Source: Isochrysis galbana (taxonomy: Eukaryota; Haptophyta; Isochrysidales; Isochrysidaceae). Taken from it: 64,000 nucleotides of DNA. Shown one piece after another: positions 30,430-40,175 of the stretch (its first letter is position 1; every line of letters starts with the position of its first letter). Below the pieces are notes generated by a model, which was given only the letters and a program-made list of their open reading frames with translations, had not been told where the DNA came from and made no database searches. The DNA lies in assembly GCA_018136815.1 (NCBI GenBank), contig CM030938.1:2521028-2585027 (forward strand), given 5' to 3'. The position numbers and the translations under genes were made by a program.

Positions 30430-31330
30430 ATCGAGCGTCAGGAGGAGAGTGGAGCGAGGGAGGGAGGGAGCGAGCGGGAGGCTCGGGGAGGCCGTGGTGC
30501 GAAGCCGGTGGGAAGCAACTGCTCGCTCGCTCGTGCCGATGCTCTTTCCTGTAAACAGGACGGCTTTCTGACGTCCCTTCCGCGACCGCTCGGGGGCGTT
30601 GGGGTGGGGGGGGTGGGAGGGGAGGGGAGGGGGTGCTCGGCTCCTTGGGTGGGTGTGGCAGTGGGCTAAGAGCGCGCGGACCGGGCGGGCGGGCGCCCCG
30701 GGGAGGGGGCGGGGGGGGAGAGACAGAGAAGAGAGAGGGGAAGAAGATGAGAGAAGGCGGGGGGAGGGGGGGGGGGAACGTCTCGGACGCGATCGTCCGA
30801 GACGCCCGTTCCCGTCTCTCTCCCCTAAAGGGCTTTGTTGTTGACGTCTCCGCGAGGGGCTCCGCAGAGGCGCTGAAGGCAAGGCGCGGGTGGGGCTGCT
30901 CTCCCGCTCCCCCCCTCCCCCCCCCCCCCTCCCCCCCCCCCGCCGCGCCCCCCTGGCGGCGGCCGTGAGGAGGAGGTGCCGTCAGAAGCTCGCTGACGGC
31001 ACCCGGGGGGGCCACTCCCTTCACTTCACAAGGGGGGGGGGCAGGGAGTCTCTCTCTCTCTCTCTCTCTCTCTGGGGGGGGGGAGCGAGCGCCCAGGAGC
31101 GCCGGCCGTTCGTTGCCCCCTCTCCCTCTCCCCCCCCCCGTCCCTGGTCTGCCCTTCCGTCACTTCATCATATACCCACGCCGAAATCCTCACCTCCAAT
31201 CCGTGGTCGTCTTCTTCCCCTTCTTGGAGCGGGGCGTGGTGGTGCTCCAAGCCCAGGGGTGCGGCGGTCAAACAGGGTTTACATTCGGCTTGAAAATGGC
31301 CAACAGTCGGGGGAGTGAGCTTTAACGTGG
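30430..31330. other. Low-complexity upstream region of RSH
   Basis: G-runs, C-runs (30905-30942) and a (TC)n microsatellite (31050-31072) dominate. A hairpin GTCTCGGACG/CGTCCGAGAC occurs at 30780-30803. A GGCGGTCAAACAGGG arm at 31262 matches the module at 5262 and 44571. No gene was found. Confidence 0.55.
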
Positions 31331-31531
31331 TTCTTTTATAGCTCTTAAGAGGCGGCTGGAAGCACCTGCAAAGGTGCTTCGAGACCCTTTTTGATTCCTA
31401 GCATATTGGCGGCCCCTTGGAGCCTGGAGGACACCAAGATTGAGCTAAAGCCTTGCCATCAATATGGATATGGAGGATTAGTCTCATGCATAAGATGGAG
31501 CCGCATCGCCCGCCGAAATCTGAAATTTGCT

Positions 31532-31561
31532 CTCATGACTCATGACTCATGACTCATGACC
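31532..31561. repeat. Heptamer tandem repeat (CATGACT)4
   Basis: Four consecutive CATGACT units form a short, perfect tandem array. Confidence 0.85.
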
Positions 31562-31799
31562 TGATCGGTGGCGATGCTGCCGACGAGCCGGCGTCGCACG
31601 TCGTTCACAACGCATGCTGCAGGAGATCGAGTTGCAGTTTACAACTCTCATCAAGATAATACGTTTCGGGGGCATTTATTGATGCTGAGTAATCTATAAT
31701 CTAAGCCTTAAAAAGGAGTTTCATACGCACAAGCAAGATGAACTGCTCACAAACCCTTTGGACTTTGGACCAGAATCCAGAATATTTATTTGATGATTT

Positions 31800-31895
31800 G
31801 ATGGGCAAAGCGTTCCCGTTGCGTTTGGGGGAGCGCTCGAGCGCTCTCCATACCATGTACCATGCGACACGTTCTATTCTTAGAACGTGTCTCCC
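31800..31895 (+). repeat. Dispersed repeat 'G' with two palindromes
   Basis: It contains GAGCGCTCGAGCGCTC (16-bp perfect palindrome) and ACACGTTCTATTCTTAGAACGTGT-like hairpin halves (ACACGTTCTA / TAGAACGTGT). The same pair in the same order and orientation is at 45990-46075. No coding capacity. Confidence 0.65.
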
Positions 31896-32032
31896 CTCTC
31901 GGCGCCCCGCTCTCTCCTCTTCCCTTTCTCTCCGCGCCCGCGTCCCGCGTGCAGCCGGGATCCCTCCCTTCCTTGGTTTTCCCATGCAATCAATCCATCA
32001 ATCCCGGCCTTCCCCTTATTGTATTCAGGCCT

Positions 32033-32216
32033 TTTGACATGAATATTTCGGCACGAATACGAGCCTTCTTCGCTATATACCGTCTTCTAGTCTTCTATGT
32101 TCGCCGTGGTCGCGCAAGGCGTGCAGATTCGGATTCCCCATGGGCTCAAGTCCAGGTTCGCCGATTTTCGTCTCGAAATTCGAGGATTTGAGTTTTATTT
32201 TTACCGTTACGGTAAT
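32033..32216 (+). repeat. Dispersed repeat 'F', inverted copy of 37357-37513
   Basis: Landmarks in order are ACGAGCCTTCTTCG, ACCGTCTTCTAG, GGGCTCAAGT, TTCGCCGATTTT and GAGTTTTATTTTTACC. All recur in reverse complement at 37357-37513. At 37 kb the element continues into an ACAAGTTG minisatellite; here it ends at AATTGTTCACG. Confidence 0.7.
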
Positions 32217-32269
32217 TGTTCACGCGTTTAAGGTAAGAAATGCAGGTAACAGAACTGGGCCCGTCTGCA

Positions 32270-32740
32270 TTCCCTTATTCGCCCCCACGCCTGATGGCGT
32301 GCCAGGAGCACACTGCCCTACTGACCCATCCCTCTCGCCACAGACACGCCTGATTCGCCCGCCCTGGCCTGTCGTGGCCAGCCCATTGCCCATCCCTCTG
32401 ACCTCTGACCAGCCCCTCCTCCCCCTGGGCCCCCCTGTTCAGGACCCCCCAGCCAGCTCCAGTCGACCCGCAGGGGCTCGGAGCGCCAGCGAGGGAGAGG
32501 CAAGAGGGGCCAGGGCCATGCCCCAGCCTCACCTGCCCCCTGAGCTGCGCTCCCAGGCCCCTGCAGGCCACCTGGGGACCTGAAGAGGGGCCGCAGGCGC
32601 GCGCCATGGGCCCCCGCCGTAGGGAAGAGAGGAGGAAAAGGGAAGAGGGAGGGGAGGGGGGAGCGGTAGCTCTCCCCTCCGGCAGAAACGTGCGTCTTCT
32701 CGCCCCGTTTGGGTAAGAGAAGACGGGGGCGCCAGAGCCA
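32270..32740 (+). mobile_element. Family B element, diverged 5'/core copy
   Basis: CCTGATGGCGTGCCAGGAG, CGCCTGATTCGC, GGCCAGCCCAT and GCGAGGGAGAGGCA with the following CCCCAGCCTC.CCTGCCCCCTGAG core match family B in order. The usual 5' start and 3' tail are missing. The later hairpin (CGTCTTCTC...GAGAAGACG) takes the place of the hairpin found in other copies. Confidence 0.65.
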
Positions 32741-32819
32741 GGATGCAGGAGGGAAGGGCCGCGGCTCGCCGCGGCCACTCGCTCTAGCGAGGGAGATTAG
32801 CGCTTCTGGGCTCCTATCT

Positions 32820-33450
32820 CACGAGTGCCCCCCCCCCCCCCCCCCCCCCGCGTTGCTTTTACCCGAAAGGGTTTTTCCCCCAGCGTGGACTCGAGGAGAG
32901 GACGCGCTGGGGTGCGCGGGGTCGGTGCATGCACTGGGGGGAGGACAAATATCGAGGGGAGGGGGCAGTGCCCCCACCCCCCGGTATCACTCGGACACCT
33001 GGCCCGTCAGGCATGTCGGGATTCCGGGACTGAAACGTTATGTCCAATTAGCTAGTGGGGTTGGCTAGGATATAACATTGATTATTATTAATATTAATTA
33101 TTGCCTGGGCGATGGCTGCTGAGACCCTTTCGTAAGGGAATAGCCTAGGGGCGTAGCGGACTGCTCAAAGATTCTATTTAGGTGAAGATTCCAACGGCAT
33201 CATGCAACATGGACACGCACGGCATCTCGATGTCAATGAGCATGAAGCCGGATGTGTCTAGGGCTCCGCCATTATTAGCCGTGTGGTCAGCACGTTGTGT
33301 GACACCCATTGAACCATAGCCGAATAAGATGCGCAATGTAGATTGGCGAACGAGCACCAAAGGGTTGCTGGCTTTTCTTTGGAGGTCCGCCACACCATGT
33401 AGCGCGCTGAAGCCCGTCTTTGTGCTCTATGTCTGTGTTCCACGCGACGA
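32820..33450. other. Intergenic, no gene seen
   Basis: A C-run at 32828-32849 is followed by low-frame-quality sequence and an AT-rich ATTATTATTAATATTAATTATT patch (33079-33101). A minus-strand frame near 33178-33260 (DTSGFMLIDIEMP) looks slightly protein-like but has no support. Confidence 0.45.
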
Positions 33451-33453
33451 GCC

Positions 33454-33817
33454 GTGAATGTCGATGCCGATATCAAATCCAAGGATAAGTGGAGGTGGTT
33501 TGCGATGCTGCGCGTCTATGATCAATATGTTCACCTCTCTGAATGAGAAATGGAAAGAGGAGCTTTGTGCCGCCGAACATCGACGATTAAGGGGGTCGGT
33601 CGTTTATTTCCCCTTGCTCACTTTCAAACCTATGGGCGAGCATCACATCTCGTGCAGGATCTGCGGCGCACGGCGAGGAGTTCTTATTGATCCGGACGAG
33701 AAGGTGGCGATGTTTGCGCGCCCAGGATCGATCATGGCATGCGATGCGGGACTGTGGGCCGTGTTTGCCCCAAAGCTAGCGCACTTGATCTATCATGTGT
33801 TTGTGGCTAGCATATAG
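33454..33817 (+). other. Possible decayed coding sequence (plus strand)
   Basis: Two neighbouring frames read DIKSKDKWRWFAMLRVYDQY (to 33545) and, after a stop, EKWKEELCAAEHRR...GEHHISCRICGARRGVL. Composition is protein-like and a CxxC pair is present, but no family is recognised. The 3' part overlaps the last exon of the minus-strand NUDT9 gene. Confidence 0.25.
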
Positions 33818-35913
33818 CTGCCTGCATCATAGGGAAGAGAGACATAGCTGGTAAGCAGTCCGGCCACGGGAAAGTCGTGCCGGCAACAAAACACCGACAG
33901 CGAGCATCGTGCGAATATAGTCGTGCGAGTTGGTGTATCCCACTGGTGCAGTTCAAGAGTATGCAAAAATGGACGGCAATGGTAAAGGGCATTCCACCTG
34001 TATTGCGGACAGTGTTCGCCGACTTCGAGCCACTGCACGTAGGCGTAAAAAGCAAAGGTAAGGGTGTGTCAGTTGACGAGATGGTGCGATGCATAGTTGG
34101 CAACAAACGATGGGCGCTTTTCGTGCTGCAAAGGACTGCAATGAGAGCATGGCTGAGGAGCGTTGCCTCAAACGCATCATATGACACGCCGATTGCTTCC
34201 TTTGTGTAGAGCCACGTAGAAGCCAATCGAGTACTCGTGACCGTGCAAGCGCTCACTTTGACATCGCACGCATCATCGCCGGCGGCTAGTGTCAACATCT
34301 CGCCCAGCTCATCCGGGCAGTGAAAGTGCATCGCCACGGTCTCCATCCATGCATTGTCGGTGTTGCGTGGGTCGTCCACGTAGCCACGGTATACCTAAGA
34401 GCAATCAACTAGACATTTCAGTAGGCAACGTCCACAGAGTCCCAGGGGTCTTCATGCAGTCTCGCCCACCATTTGTGAATTTGTATGAGAAGGCTGCATC
34501 ACCTCTTTTCCGTTTGACTTGGAGAAAAGCTGAGCTGCCATGGAATCGAACTTAGCCCTCAATCCATGTGGCACATTGCCTGCCTCCTGTGTAGAGGCAG
34601 CGCAAAGGTGGGATAGCGGTGAAGCAATGCGAGGCTAGCACCTGGCTGAGAGATTTGGGAACAACAACTTGATTTGCCTGCGTGTCTAATTTCGAGGGAA
34701 GAACCGATGACACCGAATGCGCTAGCTGAGTCGGGATCTCAGCTCCGTTTTCACCTCTGCGAATTCGCGCCGCAATGTTTGTGAGACGAGCTCGCCGGGA
34801 TCAACCATTCCCCCTGGGATGGCCCATTCGCCTGTCGGACAAGTGAAGGACAATGTTCATGGAGGCCTTATGATCATAATGAGGATTCGAACCATGCCGA
34901 TACACAGCCAGATCCGGCCCAATGTCCCTATGGGGAGCGCAAATCGCTGTGGCGTGTGATCGCTATAATCAGCAACTCCGATTGCATCTTGTATAGGACA
35001 CCTGTGTCTCTTCTTTTGATGACGACCACTTCGAGTGGTCGGCCAGACTTATTGAGATTTCGTCGCGTCACTATGGGGTCCGCGGCATGGTTTGCACCCC
35101 ACTTGCCCAAAGCGCCACGGTTGCAGATTCCTGTGCGCCCTGAAGCCATCAGGAGGCCACACAATCTCAACGACGAGGCATGGTGCCTTGAGATACTGGC
35201 CTCAATCAAGGTCTAGCGAGTGCATCCTCGGCGTAATGAGAGCCAAGAGCAGGCATGCAAGGCCAATGGCGCTGCACCTATGGGATTCAACGGCTTCCCA
35301 TCCTCATCAAACGATATTGCAAGGTTTGACTTCTCCAGCTCATAGCTACGCCGTTGCTGGATCAGTTCTCGATTCGGTACCAGAGAGTCGGCCCAACCTC
35401 CACTCTTCTTGTCACAGCTATTCTCCAGCACATGGGGGCTGACAAAGTCGACAGGCCTGCGGCGCCACAGAGTGAAAATAGGATGCTCATCACATCCAAA
35501 CACGAGCACGCAAAGAGCTGGCACCGTGAGCGCACAGCTGAGACGACAGGATCGGCGGCACTCCTTCCGCATGGCCGCTAACGCGCAGCGGGCTAACGTC
35601 CACACCGGTAATCAGGCAACGAAATTTCCCATGGGACGCACTCATCCACGACCGGGAAGCGCTCCGGGTAGATGGGATGTTTGGATCGTGCCTTAACATG
35701 CAGACCTGTGGCGGGCGCGCCAGCGGCTCATGGAGTGCGGGACGGGTGAAGCGGTGGGGCGAGGCTGGGACCGCAGCTACGAGTTGCGATTGCGCGCCGC
35801 CGGCTCGTGTCCTCACCTATCGTACTTGTGGATTCAATGATCGCGCTCGTGCCCTGCGGCTGCCCCTCGGTTGCAATCTCAGCCGTCCGCTTCTTGCCAC
35901 TTCCGCTCGACAT
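33776..35913 (-). CDS. NUDT9: NUDT9-type ADP-ribose pyrophosphatase (297 aa, 9 exons)
   Basis: Exons (minus): 35913-35817, 35705-35606, 35456-35278, 35139-35002, 34831-34755, 34586-34503, 34394-34257, 34032-33998 and 33821-33776. All introns are GT-AG and every phase agrees. NUDT9 hallmarks appear in order: [44 protein letters not shown], the Nudix box GGMVDPGE...RREFAEEAG (residues 178-201, all catalytic Glu present), [27 protein letters not shown], and LYASHKHMI. The two box glutamates EE are split between exons 5 and 6, and exon 8 is only 35 bases. The enzyme should hydrolyse ADP-ribose to AMP and ribose-5-phosphate. No targeting peptide is obvious. The last exon may instead splice on at GTGCGC; the stop right after is the simplest reading. 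An (AG)38 tract lies 58 bases upstream of the start. Confidence 0.93.
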
Positions 35914-35969
35914 GCGGGGCCTGCCAGGCAGGGACGTGTTTCGGTAGGAGCCGGGCCTGGGGAAGGAGC

Positions 35970-35970
<1 letters not shown>

Positions 35971-36046
<76 letters not shown>
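35971..36046. repeat. (AG)38 microsatellite
   Basis: A pure GA dinucleotide tract of 76 bases is CT-rich on the strand of the NUDT9 gene, whose start codon is at 35913. It gives long artificial frames on both strands that should not be called genes. Confidence 0.97.
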
Positions 36047-36048
<2 letters not shown>

Positions 36049-36334
36049 TGAACGGCCGGCCAACCGGCACAGCGGCGGGTAGAGGGGGGGACAGCCGCTC
36101 TCCGTCACCTGAACGCCCCCCACCTACTTTATCGACTTCTTTGAACGGAGGCCGCGCATTTCCGGTTTTTCTTCCCATCTCTCTCTCCCACAGGCCATTA
36201 GGAGGGAGTAGTACAACTCCTATGAATGTAGGAGCGGCCTTCAATCTCTCCTACTCTGCTCTCCCCCTGAAATACATCATCATCAGCAGAGTATGGATAA
36301 TATGATCATATCCTGACCCTCCGTTAGAGCTTTT

Positions 36335-36530
36335 TCTTGTTGTGCGAGTATACCCTTAGTGCTGTGGTCCGTGGCCTTCACCGGTTCACCGGTCACCGGC
36401 AATGGAGCCCCTCCCCCGCGATGGGGCTGTGCGCGGTTGGCGCATGGCTCGTCCGGTGTATGTAGCTAGGGATGCTAGATGCTAGCCAACAAGATGCTCT
36501 ACAAGCAAGACAACAATTCTAAACGTGGTA
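36335..36530 (+). repeat. Diverged copia-type LTR relic
   Basis: The run TTTTCTTGTTGT, CTTAGTGCTG, CACCGGCAATGGAGCCCCTC, CGCGATGGGG, GGCTCGTCCGGTGTATGTAG, AGCCAACAAGA matches the LTR at 52313-52489 in order. Its ends are no longer clear. Confidence 0.65.
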
Positions 36531-36539
36531 CCCCCGCCG

Positions 36540-37130
36540 AGAGACCACTTCCACTTCAACCTACAAGGCATATACGTATACAGCGATACAGCGTATACAC
36601 GCCAGGCCCCAAAACTGTGTATTATACATAGGTCGCCGAGGCCGTATACACAGTGTATACACAAGCGCGCGCACGCGCGCGCAAGCGCGCGAGCCGCTCA
36701 CGCGCAGCGATGGCGCGGCAAGGCCGCAGCGGCTGCCTGCCCCCCCGCCCGTGGGAGCGCCCCCTCCATCCATTGCCTCCCCCTCCTCCTCTTCTCACTT
36801 CCACTTCTTGTGCTTTGTGCTTTGTCCATACACATCAGCACATACATCACATGCTTCTTCAGCAACAAACACCAAACACCCATATATTCCCATATACATG
36901 TACCATATACACAACACCATAAGCATAAGTTTAAGTTATGCCATAAGTAAGACAACACAAATACACAAGCAAACATGACTGACTATGCTGTAAGTCTCAA
37001 GATGACATGTTCACAAGCCTCATCATCTCCTTCTCCTGCATGCTCGTCGTCCGAGCCCTCTCCACTCTCTTCATCAGTATCCCACTTGCATATGTCTGGG
37101 CGCCAAGCAGCGTCTTGCATGCGCGCCTTC
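36540..37130. other. Intergenic, no gene seen
   Basis: It holds a GTATAC-rich patch (36580-36660), a GCGCGCGCACGCGCGCG alternating tract (36665-36690) and A/C-rich DNA. The AAGCATAAGTTTAAGTTATG stretch near 36920 precedes CCATAAGTAAGAC, which resembles the motif cluster at 14.7 kb. Confidence 0.45.
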
Positions 37131-37346
37131 AACATGTTGACCTCTCAACAAGTTGACCTCTCAACATGTTGACCTCTCAACAAGTTGACCTCTCAACATG
37201 TTGACCTCTCAACAAGTTGGTCTTTCAACATGTTGACCTCTCAACAAGTTGGTTTTAACCACTGAACAAGTTGGCTCCACTCACCGAACAAGTTGCTTCC
37301 CGCCTGAACAAGTCGTGAACAATTTGGTTCCACCCTCAACAAGTTA
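37131..37346. repeat. Minisatellite of AACAAGTTGACCTCTC / AACATGTTGACCTCTC units
   Basis: Sixteen-base units alternate between AACATGTTGACCTCTC and AACAAGTTGACCTCTC for about eight copies. They then degenerate through AACAAGTTGG and GAACAAGTCG to a last AACAAGTT at 37346. AACATGTT is a palindrome. It is continuous with repeat F (37357-37513). Confidence 0.85.
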
Positions 37347-37356
37347 ATTCCAGGTA

Positions 37357-37513
37357 AAAATAAAACTCAACTCCTTCGATTTTCGAGACAAAAATCGGCG
37401 AACCCGAACTTGAGCCCAGGGAGAATCCGAATCAACTCGCCTGGAGCGACCACGACGAACCTAGAAGACGGTAGATAACGAAGAAGGCTCGTACTCAGGC
37501 CGAAACATTCTTG
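37357..37513 (-). repeat. Dispersed repeat 'F', minus orientation
   Basis: Reverse complement of 32033-32216 (see AAAAATAAAACTC, AAAATCGGCGAA, ACTTGAGCCC, CTAGAAGACGGTAGATAACG and GAAGAAGGCTCGT). Together with the adjoining minisatellite it may be the end of a larger element. Confidence 0.7.
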
Positions 37514-37519
37514 CCAAAG

Positions 37520-37950
37520 AGCCTGGATACAACACGTTGTCCCCTCCCCTCCCCTCCCCCTCGGCCGATGGCGAGCCGCTATCGGTGTTCAACCCCAAGC
37601 CCACGCACGCGTCGCGATCCGCGCGCGTGGTGGTGGTGGCCGCGGTCCCGCGCGCACGCCGCGCTCGCGCGCTCGCGCGCGCCGCTCACAGGCGGCCCCC
37701 AGCCCTAGCCCCGCTCTGAAAAAACAGTGGCAAAAACGGAGGGCGTTTGAAAAACAGTGAGAAACACAGTTTTCGGCCTACAAAAAAACACTGTTTTTGT
37801 CTTTCACATCTAGGGTCCGAGGTCCGAATGAGTTTTGTAGTATAAGTGGTGTCCACAGTGTCCGTGGCTTAATTGGGACCTCGCGGCTCTCTCGAACCCT
37901 CGCCCTCGCAAGACTCATGCTACGACTCGTCACGTCACGTACTCGCTAGT
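37520..37950. other. Intergenic, no gene seen
   Basis: The stretch is GC-rich with CG repeats. It includes AAAACAGTGGCAAAAACGGAGG with GCGTTTGAAAAACAGTGAGAAA near 37727-37770, which resembles the AAACACGGC stretch at 3908-3990. No gene. Confidence 0.4.
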
Positions 37951-37970
37951 AGCTACTACGTAGTAGTAGC

Positions 37971-38898
37971 AACCTACTTTTATAAGTGGGGGTCAATGGG
38001 GGCCTCGCGCCCCCCTCTTTCCATCGCGGACACCCCCCGGGGTGGGCCCGTACATTCAACCCCAGCCCCTGCCCTCTGGCAGGGGCAGGGCACTCATCAA
38101 ATCAGCCCAGACCCCTAGTGGGCGCGGGCCGCGAGCCGCACTCCCAGGCCCGCATGGGCCTGCTCTCGTACTGACTCCCCCCCCCACCCCTGGTCGCCAG
38201 GCAGACAGGGGCCTCAGGGCGGCACCCAAGGCCAGCGAGGCGAGCGAGGGAGAGGCAGGGGGGGCCAGGGGCTGAGCCCCAGCCTCCACTGCCCCCTGAG
38301 CTGGCCCTGCTGGCCCTCTGGGCGCCCCTGAAGGACCTCTGAGAGCAGGCCATGGCGCGCCGCATGGCGACGCGCCGCAGGGACCGGGGCGGAAGAGAAT
38401 GGAACGAGGGAGAGGGGGGGATTTGCACCCCCCCCGATGGAGTGTGGTGAGAAACGAGCCCCGTTTGCGTTAGCAAACGGGCGAAGGGGGGCGGCTGGCG
38501 ACAGGAGAGGCGAGAAGAAGGGAGTGGCTCAAGACGTCCCTGTGGCAGATATCGGGGGGCGCAGTCATTTATTTCTTCGAGGACCGCTCGCGGCGCGAGC
38601 TGTAAGGGCCGTTCTCCTTTTTTGACGAGAGGCTCCTCCCCCCCCCCCCGGTGCTTTTTCCCGGAGAGTCGGCCGGCGTCGACCGGACCGCCTCAATGGG
38701 TTTTCCCTCATTTTAACTTGTGGGGAGTTAGAATGGGAGCCGGGGGCCTGCGAGGGGGGAGATGTGGAAGGGTGCATAGGAGTAGGTATTTGTGACAACA
38801 GCACGCGCCAAGGTGTACGGGCAGGTGCGCTGAGGGCTGTCGTGTTAGTACCGGGCTAGTGAGAGTAGTGGTACTAATGCTCAGATAGATTTGTTTGT
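37971..38898 (+). mobile_element. Family A non-autonomous element, complete, with 17-bp target duplication
   Basis: The element starts AACCTACTTTTATAAGTGGG and ends with a 3' stem-loop (TTAGTACC...GGTACTAA) followed by TGCTCAGATAGATTTG. It is flanked by direct repeats TACTACGTAGTAGTAGC at 37954-37970 and 38899-38915. Internal stem-loops include CCTGCCCTCTGGCAGGGGCAGG and CCCCGTTTGCGTTAGCAAACGGG halves. The core GCGAGCGAGGGAGAGGCAGG...CCCCCTGAGCTGG is shared with family B. There is no protein-like frame. Partial copies are at 10862, 41105, 51094 and 60181. Confidence 0.85.
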
Positions 38899-38929
38899 TA
38901 CTACGTAGTAGTAGCCTACAGCCATCCTA

Positions 38930-39684
38930 ATAAATAAACCTTTTAATAGTCTCACCGCACCCGCGGCCGTGGACCCTCTACTTTCTACTCACGTAGGAGA
39001 ACTTTCTACACCCCCACTCCCCCGGCCCTTCTCCCCCCGCCATAAGGCGACTCCCCCCGTGCACTACTAGGGGGATAGGGGTGAAGGGCTTAGATATGGT
39101 CCGGTGGCCCGCGCCTCCCCCCGGTGATCATTCCCCCCCTCCCTCCTGTGTCTCCGAGTGGGCGGCGGCCTCAGCCCCGACTTATCCTGTAAACAGGTGC
39201 GGGACTTACCTATTTTCCGGTGAGCGGAGCTCTCGCTCCGCCCACCCCCTTCTCCGCGCTCTCTCTCCCCTCTCCTGCAGGCACGCGCGATGGCGCGCCT
39301 GCGGCAGGCCTCCAGCTGCCCTGTGGCGGCCCTTGGAGGCTCCTGGAGGCCAGCTCAGGGGGCAGAGGAGGCTGGGGCTGGGCCCTGGCCTCCCCTGCCT
39401 CTCCCTCGCTGGTGCTCCCGAGCCTCTGGGGCCCCCAATCTGCACCTGTCTGCCTGTCGACCAGGGGGGGAGGGGGGTTGGAGCGATGGGCTGGTCACGA
39501 GGGGCCAGGATGGGCGAATGGGGCGAGCCTGTGGGGAAGGGAGTGGGTCAGTAGGGCAGTGGCCTCCTGGCAAGCCATCAGGCGTGCCAGGAGGATGGGT
39601 GGTTCCTCCCCCATGGCAGGGGAGGAGTGGAGAGAGGGGGGGGCTCGTGCCCCCCCATGGGTCAACCAAGTATAAACTTAGTTC
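38930..39684 (-). mobile_element. Family B element, complete, minus orientation, with 16-bp target duplication
   Basis: This is a near-exact reverse complement of 12024-12785. It is flanked by GCCTACAGCCATCCTA at 38914-38929 and 39685-39700. Its 3' end (low-coordinate side) reads GACTATTAAAAGGTTTATTTA on the element strand. Its target duplication abuts that of the family A copy at 37971-38898, so the two inserted independently into nearly the same spot. Confidence 0.87.
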
Positions 39685-39739
39685 GCCTACAGCCATCCTA
39701 TAAGCATAGCCACTCATGAGCTCCTGAGGCTGCCCTCGA

Positions 39740-40170
39740 ACAAGAGGACACCTTTTTTTTTGGGGGGGGGGGGTACACAGAGCTCTCTCTCTTGCGCGCG
39801 ACCTCCCCAGCGAGTCCCGCCTAATCAAAGGGCCTGGGGAGAGAGAGGGGGGGGGGAACCGGCTGAAGTGGATCGGCCGGCAGAATCGCAAGCACGCTGC
39901 CTGATGGCGCCGCACTCGCGGCGGCGATCTCGTTCAGAGGTTTCTTTCCTCGCGTGGGAGATTGGGGACGGACCGCCGGCCCCCCCGCCGGCGTCCCCGG
40001 CTGCTGCCTCCCCCCCCCCCTTCCCCGTTCTCTCCCCCCCTTCTCCGCCCCCCCCTCGCTGCTCTCTGTCTCCGTCTCACCTGGCAGCTTTCTCTCTGAA
40101 AGCACTGTTGTCCTATACCCGGCTCTGCTCATCTCCACCCCTCCCTCCCCCTCCCGCCCCAAGTGCGCCG
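39740..40170. other. Low-complexity upstream region of the MAPEG gene
   Basis: T and G runs (39752-39775), C-runs and a CCCGCCGGCGTCCCCGGC patch dominate. The MAPEG promoter should be here, but no element is clear. Confidence 0.45.
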
Positions 40171-40175
40171 CAACT

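Noticed and set aside
30170-31024. 284-codon proline-rich minus-strand frame upstream of RSH
   Set aside because: It runs through C/G homopolymer tracts and has simple-repeat composition. The RSH start at 30101 has a proper signal peptide.
33877-34209. 110-codon plus-strand frame
   Set aside because: It is antisense to introns and exon 8 of the NUDT9 gene, which is supported by family motifs.
35728-36305. Frames with long Ser-Leu or Arg-Glu runs on both strands
   Set aside because: They are translations of the (AG)38 microsatellite. Only the part from ATG 35913 downward belongs to the NUDT9 gene.
37131-37346. CRISPR-like array
   Set aside because: Units are contiguous 16-mers without unique spacers, the genome is eukaryotic, and there are no cas genes. 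It is a minisatellite.
38056-38476. Frames of 77-124 codons inside family A copies, and similar frames in family B
   Set aside because: They shift between copies, are rich in Pro/Gly/Arg from GC content, and are not preserved between elements.
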